A DNA stretch of 64,000 nucleotides from Bacteroidales bacterium (GTDB taxonomy: Bacteria; Bacteroidota; Bacteroidia; Bacteroidales; P3), in the NCBI GenBank assembly GCA_028708845.1, contig JAQVXZ010000011.1, forward strand, positions 1 to 64,000. The letters are read 5' to 3'. The translations under genes were made by a program, and so were the position numbers. The notes under the pieces are model-generated. The model did not search any database, was not told the origin of the DNA, and worked only from the letters and a program-made list of their open reading frames with translations. Positions within the stretch are counted from its first letter, which is position 1, and each line of letters begins with the position of its first letter. Shown one piece after another: positions 46,216 through 53,765 of the stretch.

Positions 46216-46300
46216 AGTAAATTATTATGAAGAAAGAAAAAATTAAAACGAAGATCTAGGACAATGAAACGAAGATCTAATTTCAGGGAACAAAGATATA
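46216..46300. repeat. Class B tandem array, 4 x 21 bp, inverted orientation (locus 4)
   Basis: TGAAG (46228), CGAAG (46249), CGAAG (46270) and CAAAG (46291) mark four units 21 bp apart, with AAACGAAGATCT as the best-conserved part; this is the reverse complement of the class B motif elsewhere. A forward CTTCGTTTTA at 46207-46216 is the exact inverse of TAAAACGAAG at 46244-46253. Confidence 0.7.
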
Positions 46301-46389
46301 GTACAAGTCTATTAATATGAGTCTCCTAATTCAACCATATCTAGATATCTAAATATCTAATCCCATACATATAGATAAAATAATATATT

Positions 46390-46444
46390 AGTTTATGCAT
46401 ATTCACTTATTCAAACCCCTATACTATGAATGAATGCATAAACT
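46390..46444. repeat. Long-range inverted repeat
   Basis: AGTTTATGCAT (46390-46400) and ATGCATAAACT (46434-46444) are perfect 11-bp inverted repeats, with further partial pairing inward (ATTCA against TGAAT). The spacer is 33 nt. Confidence 0.6.
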
Positions 46445-46455
46445 CATATGATATG

Positions 46456-46488
46456 TATATTACCCCTACTTTAGTGTAGGGGAATATA
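46456..46488. other. Strong stem-loop upstream of the C25 protease gene
   Basis: TATATT-A-CCCCTAC, loop TTTAGT, GTAGGGG-AATATA: a 13-bp stem with one bulged A. A T6 run begins at 46501, 12 nt beyond the stem, too far for a standard terminator but compatible with an attenuator or with the 3' end of a transcript from the orphan promoter. Confidence 0.6.
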
Positions 46489-46593
46489 ATATTTGCAAGC
46501 TTTTTTGTTTGGTTTTCTCTTGGTTTTTCTATGTTTATACATATATACATCAAGGTTTTTTCTTTTCTTGAGTGGAAGTTGTAAAATTCATTG

Positions 46594-46602
46594 TATTTTT
46601 GC
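46594..46602 (+). promoter_or_regulatory. -7 element of the C25 protease promoter
   Basis: TATTTTTGC fits TAnnTTTG and ends 24 nt before the ATG. No TTG lies at the ideal distance. Confidence 0.6.
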
Positions 46603-46626
46603 ACGTTATTTATTATAGTATGACTT

Positions 46627-49600
46627 ATGAAAAAACTAATTTTATATATATTTGTTCTATTTATTCTTATTTTTAGTTCAAATTTAAGTGCTCAAGTTCT
46701 TATTGGGCAAGATGTTAAAAATCCAAATCCAATTATTAAGGAATCTTCTGAGAGTTTGTTCCTTTCCCAAACATTTTCTTTCTTAAGCCTTGAAAAGGAG
46801 AGGACAGAAAAAGGTGTGTTCTATAAAATTAATATGGGAGATGACTTTGGGACTAGCCAAAAGGTTGGTTTGCCTGAACTGCCTACTTATTCTCAATTGA
46901 TTGAGCTGCCCTATGGCGCTAATATAGAAATAGAGTATAGTAATGTGGTTACTGAAACATATTCATTAGATAAATACGGTGCTTATAAAGTTATACCATT
47001 CCAAAAATCTATGTCTAAGAGTGAGACTGAAAACCCTTTTCTTATTAACGAAAAAGAATATCTTAATGATAGATATTTTGGTAATGACTTGGTTGTGGTT
47101 GAGAAATTAGGTTTTATGGGTGGGGTTAGATTGGCTCGTTTGTCTGTTTCGCCAATTCAATATAATCCTGTTTCTAATACAATTATTCTTGTTAAGTCTT
47201 TTGATGTAAATATTAAGTTTGTCAATATTGATATTAAGGCAACCAAAGAGGCTAAGCTCAAATATAATAATCAACAATCTGCCTTTGTGGGACAAAAAAC
47301 CATTAATACTAAGGGTTTGTCGGCAGTGGTTCCTTCCTCCCCAGTAGATAGGCCTTTGAAAATGATTATTCTTTCAGATCCTATGTTTGAAGAGGCTTTA
47401 CAGCCTTTCATTCGTTGGAAGGAAGAAAAAGGGATTGAAGTTGTTGAGGTGTATAAAGGAGACCCAGGTGTTGGAACGACAAGAGAGGAAATGAAGAGCT
47501 ATCTGAAATCGTTATGGGATAATGCCTCTGCTAGTTCTCCTGCGGCTGACTACCTCCTAATTTGTGGAGATGTTCAACAAATTCCTGCTTTTGCTATTGT
47601 AAATAATAACGCTGGTTCAGCTCCAACTGATTTATATTATGCTGAATATACTGGTGACTATTTGCCAGACTTGTTTTATGGTAGGTTTTCTGCAGAAACT
47701 GTTGCTCAAATGACAAATATAGTTAATAAGACTATTACTTATGAGAAGAAGCTAATGCAGGATAATTCATACTTAAAGAAAACTCTTTTGGTAGCTGGTA
47801 GAGAAACTAACTCTCCTGCTCCAACTTGTGGGAATGGTCAGGTTAATTATGCAAAGGGTTATCTACAAAACAATCCTAATATTGATACTTTAGTATATTA
47901 TAATCCTGCCTCTGGTAGTCTTTCTAATCAAATTAGAGATAGTATTGCAAAAAATGGATATTCATATATTAATTATACAGCTCATTGTGATGAAAATGGC
48001 TGGTCAATTCCTTCACTTACTCAATCCGATGTTAAGAATATGAATAATACTGGAAAATACTCATTCTATATTAACAATTGTTGTCTGTCAAGTAAGTTTA
48101 GTGATAATGAATGTTTTGCTGAAGCGATACTAAGAGCTGATAATAGAGGTGGCGTTGGTGCTATTGGTGGAAGTAGTTATACATATTGGTTTGAAGACTT
48201 TTATTGGTCTGTTGGAAGTAAGGCGTTAAATGTAAATCCTTCCTACGATGCTAATAATTTAGGTTCTTACGATAGGTTATTTCATAAAAACAATGAGCCT
48301 TATTCGAAATGGTACACAACTGCTGGTCAAATTATGCAGGCAGGAAACTTGTCTGTTCAACAATATGGTTCGAACTTATCAAATTATTATTGGGAAATAT
48401 ACCACTTAATGGGCGATCCATCACTAACTCCTTATATTGGTTTACCAATAACAATGACAAGTAATATTCCTGATTCAATTCCTCTTGGTTCATCGAGCAT
48501 CTCAATTTCAACAGATCCTTATGCCTTTGTTGGAGTCTCTCAAAATGGTATCCTATTAGGAGCTTCTCAAGCAGATGTAAACGGAAGTGTTGATATTAAT
48601 TTCAATAACCCAATCAATATTCCTGGCACCCTAAGGGTTGTGATTACAAATCAATTTTCAAGCCCAATTATTGATTCAATATCGGTCTTTCTTCCAACTT
48701 ATCCTTTAATTAATTTAAGTTCGATTAAGTATTATAATAGTCAAATGGAGGAAGTGACAGAACTGAAAAATAATGAAGATTATTTTATAAGTCTAAATGT
48801 TGAAAACCTTGGCACTGTAGCAATTGATAGTGTGAGATTAGAAATTAACAATACACCAAATTTACAATTTAGTGACTCAGAAGAATATATTGGATTTATT
48901 GGACCAATCTCTAGTGTTGTTTCTGAGCATTGTTTGAAGGTGAAGATATTAGATGGAGTTTTAGACAGAACTCAAATCGATTATTTAATTAATATTTCAG
49001 GTAATAACAATTATTTAGACTATAAGGAATTTTCAATTGAAGCTTTTTGTCCTGTGCTGGAGATAGAAAACATAAAACTTTCACAAGACAGTAATAATAG
49101 TTTGTTAACAGGACAAGGACTTGTTATTAGTTTTGATATAAAAAATACAGGAAGGAACTTGTCAGATGCAGGTAGTGTTTCTTTGCTTGCTATGTCTTCT
49201 AACCTTTCTTTCCAAGAAGACAGTATAGACGTTTTAAGTCCTTTGCCTCCGAATGCTTCCTTATCGTATTCTTTTAATCTTATCTTAGATGATGGCATTT
49301 CAAATAACAATTATCTAAAATTCAAAATATCTGCAATTGCTAACCAATACTTCAATTCAACAATATATGATTCTATATCTGCAAATGGAAGCATTGAAAC
49401 CTTTGAAACTGCTGCTCTTACATCTTTTCCTTGGGTTAATGATGCTCTTAAGCCTTGGGTTATTGAATCAGCTTTGGGTAATGTTTATCAAGGACAATAT
49501 TCTTTGAGATCGGGGAACATTACAAATTCCCAAAATACTACTTTAAGTATTAATATGAAATCAATATCTAATGATAGTATATCTTTCTTCCTAAAGACTT

Positions 49601-50070
49601 CCACAGAAAATGGTTATGATAAATTAATGTTTTATATAGATAATTCTTTTGTTTTTGAGAAATCAGGAGAATCTAATTGGAAAAGGTATGCCTTTGCAGT
49701 AAGTGCTGGAGATCATAATTATAAATGGGTATATGAGAAAGATTATTCTACATATAGTGGTAGTGATGCTGTGTGGTTAGATAATATTAAATTCCCTTTA
49801 AATGCAAAAGTAGTCGCTATTGATGAAATTGAAGATAATATTGATAAGATTACGATTTATCCTAATCCAGCTAAAGACATAATTAATATTAACAATATCA
49901 AAGCTAATTCAGATATTGTTTTATATGATTTATTAGGAAGAGTTAAGCTATCCATTTCAAACAAAATGGTTTCTAATATTAATGTTTCAAGTCTTCCAAA
50001 CGGAGTCTATTATTTGTCCATTAGATCAGATAAGAGTATTATTAATAATAAAATTATTATAGCAAGATAG
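46627..50070 (+). CDS. Gingipain-like C25 cysteine protease exported by the type IX secretion system
   Basis: The 1147-residue protein has a signal peptide (IFVLFILIFSSNLSAQ), a propeptide to ~240, and a caspase-like C25 domain with probable catalytic His in YINYTAHCDENGW (~453) and Cys in INNCCLSSKF (~484). Beta-sandwich regions follow, including a MAM/cleaved-adhesin-like jellyroll (about 930-1060), and then a type A sorting domain (ITIYPNPAKDIININN to the end). The sorting domain argues against PorU, the C25 sortase that lacks one. It is probably a surface or secreted protease. The next gene follows by 7 bp. Confidence 0.92.
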   Translation: MKKLILYIFVLFILIFSSNLSAQVLIGQDVKNPNPIIKESSESLFLSQTFSFLSLEKERTEKGVFYKINMGDDFGTSQKVGLPELPTYSQLIELPYGANIEIEYSNVVTETYSLDKYGAYKVIPFQKSMSKSETENPFLINEKEYLNDRYFGNDLVVVEKLGFMGGVRLARLSVSPIQYNPVSNTIILVKSFDVNIKFVNIDIKATKEAKLKYNNQQSAFVGQKTINTKGLSAVVPSSPVDRPLKMIILSDPMFEEALQPFIRWKEEKGIEVVEVYKGDPGVGTTREEMKSYLKSLWDNASASSPAADYLLICGDVQQIPAFAIVNNNAGSAPTDLYYAEYTGDYLPDLFYGRFSAETVAQMTNIVNKTITYEKKLMQDNSYLKKTLLVAGRETNSPAPTCGNGQVNYAKGYLQNNPNIDTLVYYNPASGSLSNQIRDSIAKNGYSYINYTAHCDENGWSIPSLTQSDVKNMNNTGKYSFYINNCCLSSKFSDNECFAEAILRADNRGGVGAIGGSSYTYWFEDFYWSVGSKALNVNPSYDANNLGSYDRLFHKNNEPYSKWYTTAGQIMQAGNLSVQQYGSNLSNYYWEIYHLMGDPSLTPYIGLPITMTSNIPDSIPLGSSSISISTDPYAFVGVSQNGILLGASQADVNGSVDINFNNPINIPGTLRVVITNQFSSPIIDSISVFLPTYPLINLSSIKYYNSQMEEVTELKNNEDYFISLNVENLGTVAIDSVRLEINNTPNLQFSDSEEYIGFIGPISSVVSEHCLKVKILDGVLDRTQIDYLINISGNNNYLDYKEFSIEAFCPVLEIENIKLSQDSNNSLLTGQGLVISFDIKNTGRNLSDAGSVSLLAMSSNLSFQEDSIDVLSPLPPNASLSYSFNLILDDGISNNNYLKFKISAIANQYFNSTIYDSISANGSIETFETAALTSFPWVNDALKPWVIESALGNVYQGQYSLRSGNITNSQNTTLSINMKSISNDSISFFLKTSTENGYDKLMFYIDNSFVFEKSGESNWKRYAFAVSAGDHNYKWVYEKDYSTYSGSDAVWLDNIKFPLNAKVVAIDEIEDNIDKITIYPNPAKDIININNIKANSDIVLYDLLGRVKLSISNKMVSNINVSSLPNGVYYLSIRSDKSIINNKIIIAR

Positions 50071-50077
50071 AGGAATA

Positions 50078-50917
50078 ATGCAAGATACTACTAACAATCA
50101 TCTTGATGTAGCTCAAACGCAAAAAACGAGTTATCCAATATTTATTGTATCTGATTCTATTCAAAAAGATACAAATATAGTTGGGTTTAAAGATTATGTA
50201 GTAAAAACCCTAAATTGCCATACTGAACCTTTAATAGAAAGAGAATCTTTGTTTGGTAAAAAGACCTATGTGAATAAAGATTTAAAGCTACTTGAACGAC
50301 CAAACACATCTGCGGAAGGGTGGATATATGGTGTTATTTTTCTTGTTTCAATTCTTTATTTGTTACTAATAAAGATTTTTTCTAATAAGATTAAGCATGT
50401 AATCAGAGGGACATATAACCACTTAACTTTGTTTATTATTCTTTCTTTTCTTTTTATCCCAGTCTTTGCTCTCTTGTGTTATACACCCATAAGTCAGTAT
50501 AATTATTATTCCTATTTCCCAATTAAATCTCATTTCGCAATATTCCTTTTGCTTTACTTTATTATCCTTACTTATGCTTTAATAAAATACATTTTGATTT
50601 TTTTCTTTGGAGAGCTCTTTAGGGCAAGGTCAATATGTTTTAACTATAATTCAAATCAACTAGGGTTCTATCTTATTAGTGGAATAATTATGATTCCTTT
50701 TCTGTTTTTTTATTATTATTCGCCTAATAGTGCAAAAGATAATATATTAATAGCAATATTAATTGTGTTTTCTATATTGTTATTAATTAGGCTTGTAAAG
50801 GGACTTCTCCTAGTTTTGAGTGAAACAAAGTTCTCTAAATTCTATTTATTTGTTTATCTTTGCATTCTTGAATTTATACCATTAATAATAATATATAAGT
50901 CTTTAATTGATTATTAA
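50078..50917 (+). CDS. DUF4271 integral membrane protein
   Basis: The 279-residue product has a hydrophilic N-terminus (1-85) and about six to seven membrane helices after it. A DUF4271 gene directly upstream of a HemD-like gene is a recurring arrangement in Bacteroidota, which supports the family call; no biochemical function is known to me. It is placed between the secreted protease and the HemD-like gene. Confidence 0.75.
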   Translation: MQDTTNNHLDVAQTQKTSYPIFIVSDSIQKDTNIVGFKDYVVKTLNCHTEPLIERESLFGKKTYVNKDLKLLERPNTSAEGWIYGVIFLVSILYLLLIKIFSNKIKHVIRGTYNHLTLFIILSFLFIPVFALLCYTPISQYNYYSYFPIKSHFAIFLLLYFIILTYALIKYILIFFFGELFRARSICFNYNSNQLGFYLISGIIMIPFLFFYYYSPNSAKDNILIAILIVFSILLLIRLVKGLLLVLSETKFSKFYLFVYLCILEFIPLIIIYKSLIDY

Positions 50918-50938
50918 ATACTCTGAAAAATTAAGTCT

Positions 50939-51817
50939 ATGTGTAAACAAGTAATAAAAAATATTCTTATTTCTCAACCTGCACCCTTAGATATTGAAAA
51001 GTCTCAATATAAAATATTAATTGATAATCATGATGTTGAATTAACTTTTAATAAGTTCTTCGATATTACAGGAATATCAAACAAGGAATTTAGAGCCTCT
51101 AAGATTAATATTTTAGATCACACAGCTGTTATAGTAACTAGTAAATTGGCTATCGATAATTATTTTAAATTGGCAAAAGAACTTAGATTAGTTATCCCTG
51201 AGAGTATGAAGTTTTTCTGCGTTACAGAAGGTATTGCAAACTATCTACAAAACTATATTCAATATAGGAAGAGAAAGATTTTTTATGGTAAGTTGCAGTT
51301 TTCAGAACTAATAGATACAATGTTAAAGCACAAGGAAGAAACTTTTCTATATCCTTGTTCAGATGACACCTCTATTGATAACTTTAAGCTTCTTGATAAA
51401 AACAAGATTAAATATACCAAGTCTGTGATGTACCGTTCTGTTCCAAAAGATTTAAGGGGATTAGATATTGAGAAATTTGATATGGTTGTGATGTTTAGTC
51501 CAATTGGCGTTAGCTCTTTCATTGAAAGCTTCCCTGGTTATAACCACGAGAAAATAGATTTTGCAGCATTTGGATTAAGTACACAGGCTGCATTAAAAGA
51601 TGCTAAAATTAAAACAATTATTCCTGCTCCTACTCCACAAACTCCTTCCATGATTATGGCTATTGATAGATATTTAAGCCTTAGTCCAGAGGAAAGGGCA
51701 AAGCATAAGGAGAGGATTGAAGAGGAATTTAACAAGAAAGCAGATAAAAAATCTTCTGTTACTTTAAAAGTTACGACAAAAAAAACATCTAAATCCAAGT
51801 CAAATAATATTGGTTAA
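50939..51817 (+). CDS. hemD: Uroporphyrinogen-III synthase (HemD)-like protein
   Basis: The 292-residue protein has the two-lobed HemD fold pattern: KNILISQPAP at the start, an inner TAVIVTSKLAIDNYF (~60-75), and FDMVVMFSPIGVSSFIESFP with FAAFGLSTQAALKDA (~180-220). A lysine-rich tail of about 40 residues (EERAKHKERIEEEFNKKADK on) is not part of the enzyme. No other haem gene is nearby, so a true synthase role is not certain. The stop overlaps the rnpA start as TAATG. Confidence 0.8.
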   Translation: MCKQVIKNILISQPAPLDIEKSQYKILIDNHDVELTFNKFFDITGISNKEFRASKINILDHTAVIVTSKLAIDNYFKLAKELRLVIPESMKFFCVTEGIANYLQNYIQYRKRKIFYGKLQFSELIDTMLKHKEETFLYPCSDDTSIDNFKLLDKNKIKYTKSVMYRSVPKDLRGLDIEKFDMVVMFSPIGVSSFIESFPGYNHEKIDFAAFGLSTQAALKDAKIKTIIPAPTPQTPSMIMAIDRYLSLSPEERAKHKERIEEEFNKKADKKSSVTLKVTTKKTSKSKSNNIG

Positions 51818-52224
51818 TGTATCAATTCACTAAGAGAGAAAAACTATGTAATAGGACTGAAATACAAAACCTATTTACAAAAGGACAAAGCTTTCTGGTC
51901 TACCCTTTTAGTGTAAGATATAATGTTAAAGCAAATACTAGTTCACCTAAGGTTCAAGTTTTATTATTATCTCCCAAAAGGTATCAAAAACTAGCTGTTA
52001 GTAGAAACAGGGTTAAACGATTAATTAGAGAAACTTATAGGCTTAGTAAAGAAAACATTATTCAATTTGCTAAGGAAGAGGCTTGCGATATTAATATCTC
52101 AATATCGCTAGTTAGCAAGGATATCCCTACTTATTATTTGGTTGACCAATCAATGAAGAAGATATTAAATAGAATAATTATTAATACCAAAGATGATATT
52201 GAAAAGAATTGTCAAAATAATTAA
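51817..52224 (+). CDS. rnpA: Ribonuclease P protein component
   Basis: Protein subunit of RNase P, which matures tRNA 5' ends. The 135-residue protein has [20 protein letters not shown] at the start and the RNR-type motif [18 protein letters not shown] (~66-83). The start codon shares one base with the hemD stop, and the end overlaps yidD by 32 nt. In many bacteria rnpA follows rpmH; here it follows hemD. Confidence 0.95.
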   Translation: MYQFTKREKLCNRTEIQNLFTKGQSFLVYPFSVRYNVKANTSSPKVQVLLLSPKRYQKLAVSRNRVKRLIRETYRLSKENIIQFAKEEACDINISISLVSKDIPTYYLVDQSMKKILNRIIINTKDDIEKNCQNN

Positions 52225-52441
52225 CAAGTTTTTTTATTATGTATTTATTGGTATAATAAGGTTTTATCAATCAGCAATATCTCCACATACACCAGCTACA
52301 TGTAGGTTTGCCCCAACATGTTCTCAGTACTCACTCGAGGCTATAAAAAAACATGGACCTTTTAAGGGAGGCTGGCTTGCTTTAAAGAGGATATTTAGAT
52401 GTCATCCATGGGGAGGAAGTGGATACGATCCTGTTCCCTAA
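52193..52441 (+). CDS. yidD: Membrane protein insertion efficiency factor YidD
   Basis: The 82-residue protein has an amphipathic/hydrophobic N-terminus ([20 protein letters not shown]), the family core [19 protein letters not shown] and the ending [19 protein letters not shown]. It helps YidC-dependent insertion. ATG 52193 gives the normal length, so the 32-nt overlap with rnpA is accepted. It converges on ssb with a 5-bp gap. Confidence 0.95.
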   Translation: MILKRIVKIINKFFYYVFIGIIRFYQSAISPHTPATCRFAPTCSQYSLEAIKKHGPFKGGWLALKRIFRCHPWGGSGYDPVP

Positions 52442-52446
52442 AATCT

Positions 52447-52881
52447 CTAGAATGGCAAGTCACCTAAATCATCACCCTCTGGTAATTCATTAATAATACT
52501 CGATAGATTTATTTCTGCATTATTAATACGATTTGTATCATTTTGAGAGTTATTGCTTTTAGATAGAATAGTAAAAGTATCGGCAATAATGTCAACAAAG
52601 TATTTCTTATTCCCTTCTTTGTCATCCCATTGACGAGATCTTATTTTGCCCTCAAGATAAATTTGCATACCCTTTTTTAATACTTTCTCAGCATTTTCTG
52701 CTATATTGTTCCAGCAAACAATGTTATGCCATTCAGTTTGTTCAACTTTCTGACCATCTTTGTTCTTATACGATTCGTTAGTTGCCAAACTAAAAGTAGC
52801 TTTCTTTATTCCATCAAAAACTACAATATCAGGATCTTTTCCTAGATTCCCAATCAAAATTACTTTATTAACTCCAGCCAT
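52447..52881 (-). CDS. ssb: Single-stranded DNA-binding protein
   Basis: The 144-residue protein has the OB fold (VNKVILIGNLGKDPDI; EWHNIVCWNNIAENAEKVLKKG; GNKKYFVDIIADTF) and the acidic C-terminal tip EGDDLGDLPF that binds partner proteins. A TTG at 52887 would add two residues; ATG 52881 (MAGVNK) is the normal start. It has its own promoter in the region shared with HU. Confidence 0.95.
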   Translation of the reverse strand: MAGVNKVILIGNLGKDPDIVVFDGIKKATFSLATNESYKNKDGQKVEQTEWHNIVCWNNIAENAEKVLKKGMQIYLEGKIRSRQWDDKEGNKKYFVDIIADTFTILSKSNNSQNDTNRINNAEINLSSIINELPEGDDLGDLPF

Positions 52882-52931
52882 AATCAAATTTATTTTTTCA
52901 ATTTAATGATAGAAAACAAGTATTTAATGAT

Positions 52932-52940
52932 GCAAATATA
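52932..52940 (-). promoter_or_regulatory. -7 element of the ssb promoter
   Basis: Minus-strand TATATTTGC fits TAnnTTTG, about 50 nt before the ssb ATG. Confidence 0.6.
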
Positions 52941-53151
52941 TAAAATAGTTTTAATAAGTTCCTATTTCAAGTTATTAATGCAATCAATTAATAATAAATG
53001 ACTAAAGTATAATAAATTTGTTTTTCTAATCAAATTAGAACGAAACCCTCTTAAGTTCCTAGAAAACAGTAGCATATAAAGATAATTGACCTTTCTGAAA
53101 AAAAGTAAATAGCAAAAAAAAAATTAAACTGATTGAAAATGAACAAATTTG

Positions 53152-53182
53152 TTTTGTTTGAAAAAATGTTTTTATATCTTTG
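53152..53182 (+). promoter_or_regulatory. HU promoter
   Basis: TTTTG (53152-53156), an 18-nt spacer and TATCTTTG (53175-53182) fit the -33/-7 pattern. The leader is about 70 nt. Confidence 0.65.
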
Positions 53183-53261
53183 CAAAATGTTTATAATCAA
53201 AAAATGGTTAGACAAATTGAAATTAAAGGATTAATTTTTAATTAAATAAGAATAAAAAGAA

Positions 53262-53546
53262 ATGACAAAAGCTGAAATCGTAGCAGAAATTGCACAAAGA
53301 ACAGGATTAGAGAAAGTTAACATTCAAGCGACTGTTGAAACTTTTATGGAAGTTATCAAGGATTCTCTTGGAAAAGGTAATAATGTATATTTAAGAGGCT
53401 TTGGAAGCTTTATCATTAAAAGAAGAGCAGAAAAAACAGGAAGAAACATCTCAAAAGGAACAACTGTTATCATTCCTGCACATAATATCCCATCATTCAA
53501 GCCTTCAAAGACTTTTATGAATGAGATTAAAGTAAATGTAAAATAA
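53262..53546 (+). CDS. HU/IHF-family DNA-binding protein
   Basis: The 94-residue nucleoid protein has MTKAEIVAEIAQRTGLEKVN, the conserved VYLRGFGSFIIKRRAEKTGRN and IPAHNIPSFKPSKTF, which covers the beta arms with the intercalating Pro region. It bends DNA. It is 16 bp upstream of the 30-residue basic protein gene, and both end at the terminator at 53707. Confidence 0.95.
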   Translation: MTKAEIVAEIAQRTGLEKVNIQATVETFMEVIKDSLGKGNNVYLRGFGSFIIKRRAEKTGRNISKGTTVIIPAHNIPSFKPSKTFMNEIKVNVK

Positions 53547-53562
53547 TTTAATATTTAAGAAA

Positions 53563-53655
53563 ATGCCAAGCGGAAAGAAAAGAAAAGGCCATAAAATGGC
53601 TACTCACAAACGTAAAAAACGTTTGCGTAAGAACAGACATAAGAATAAGAAATAG
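53563..53655 (+). CDS. 30-residue basic COX24/AURKAIP1-type small protein
   Basis: A short frame of 30 codons gives MPSGKKRKGHKMATHKRKKR then LRKNRHKNKK. This matches the very conserved tiny Bacteroidota protein family named after the COX24/AURKAIP1 C-terminal domain (AURKAIP1 is mitochondrial ribosomal protein mS38), so it is probably a ribosome-associated peptide. It is too short for most gene finders. It follows HU by 16 bp and ends 51 bp before a strong terminator, suggesting an HU co-transcript. Confidence 0.85.
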   Translation: MPSGKKRKGHKMATHKRKKRLRKNRHKNKK

Positions 53656-53706
53656 TTTTCTTAATATGTTTTGATTTATAGAAATATAATTTCAAAAATG
53701 CAAATG

Positions 53707-53746
53707 TTGCGAAGCATTATTAAGCTTTAATGCTTCGCAATTTTTT
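53707..53746 (+). terminator. Terminator / attenuator between the small basic gene and rng
   Basis: TTGCGAAGCATT (53707-53718) and AATGCTTCGCAA (53729-53740) form a perfect 12-bp stem with a 10-nt loop, followed by T6. It ends only 19 nt before the rng start codon, with no promoter in between. Confidence 0.85.
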
Positions 53747-53765
53747 AATAATATTTACGGCTCCT

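Larger units (their letters stand above)
45599..46626. other. 1-kb non-coding region between divergent guaB and C25 protease genes
   Basis: From left to right: guaB promoter (45622-45650); a small hairpin (45737-45761); an imperfect GTTTC/GAAAC inverted repeat (about 45803-45830); an orphan plus-strand promoter (46030-46060); a small hairpin (46074-46093); class A (46132-46200) and class B (46216-46300) arrays; the palindrome ATATCTAGATAT (about 46347-46358); a long-range inverted repeat (46390-46444); a strong hairpin (46456-46488); and the -7 element for the C25 gene. No convincing protein or tRNA is seen; a 77-codon minus-strand frame at 45813-46046 has no support. Confidence 0.7.
52882..53261. 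other. 380-bp divergent ssb / HU control region
   Basis: Contains the ssb -7 element (minus, 52932-52940), the HU promoter (plus, 53152-53182) and the hairpin TTCTAAT-CAA-ATTAGAA (53024-53040). Otherwise it is very AT-rich, with no coding frame and no repeat array. Confidence 0.7.

Noticed and set aside
46419-46604. 61-codon minus-strand frame upstream of the C25 protease
   Set aside because: It runs through a hairpin and the protease promoter and has no protein-like features.
46627-50070. PorU, the type IX sortase
   Set aside because: PorU has a C25 domain but does not carry a cleaved sorting domain of the type seen here at the C-terminus.
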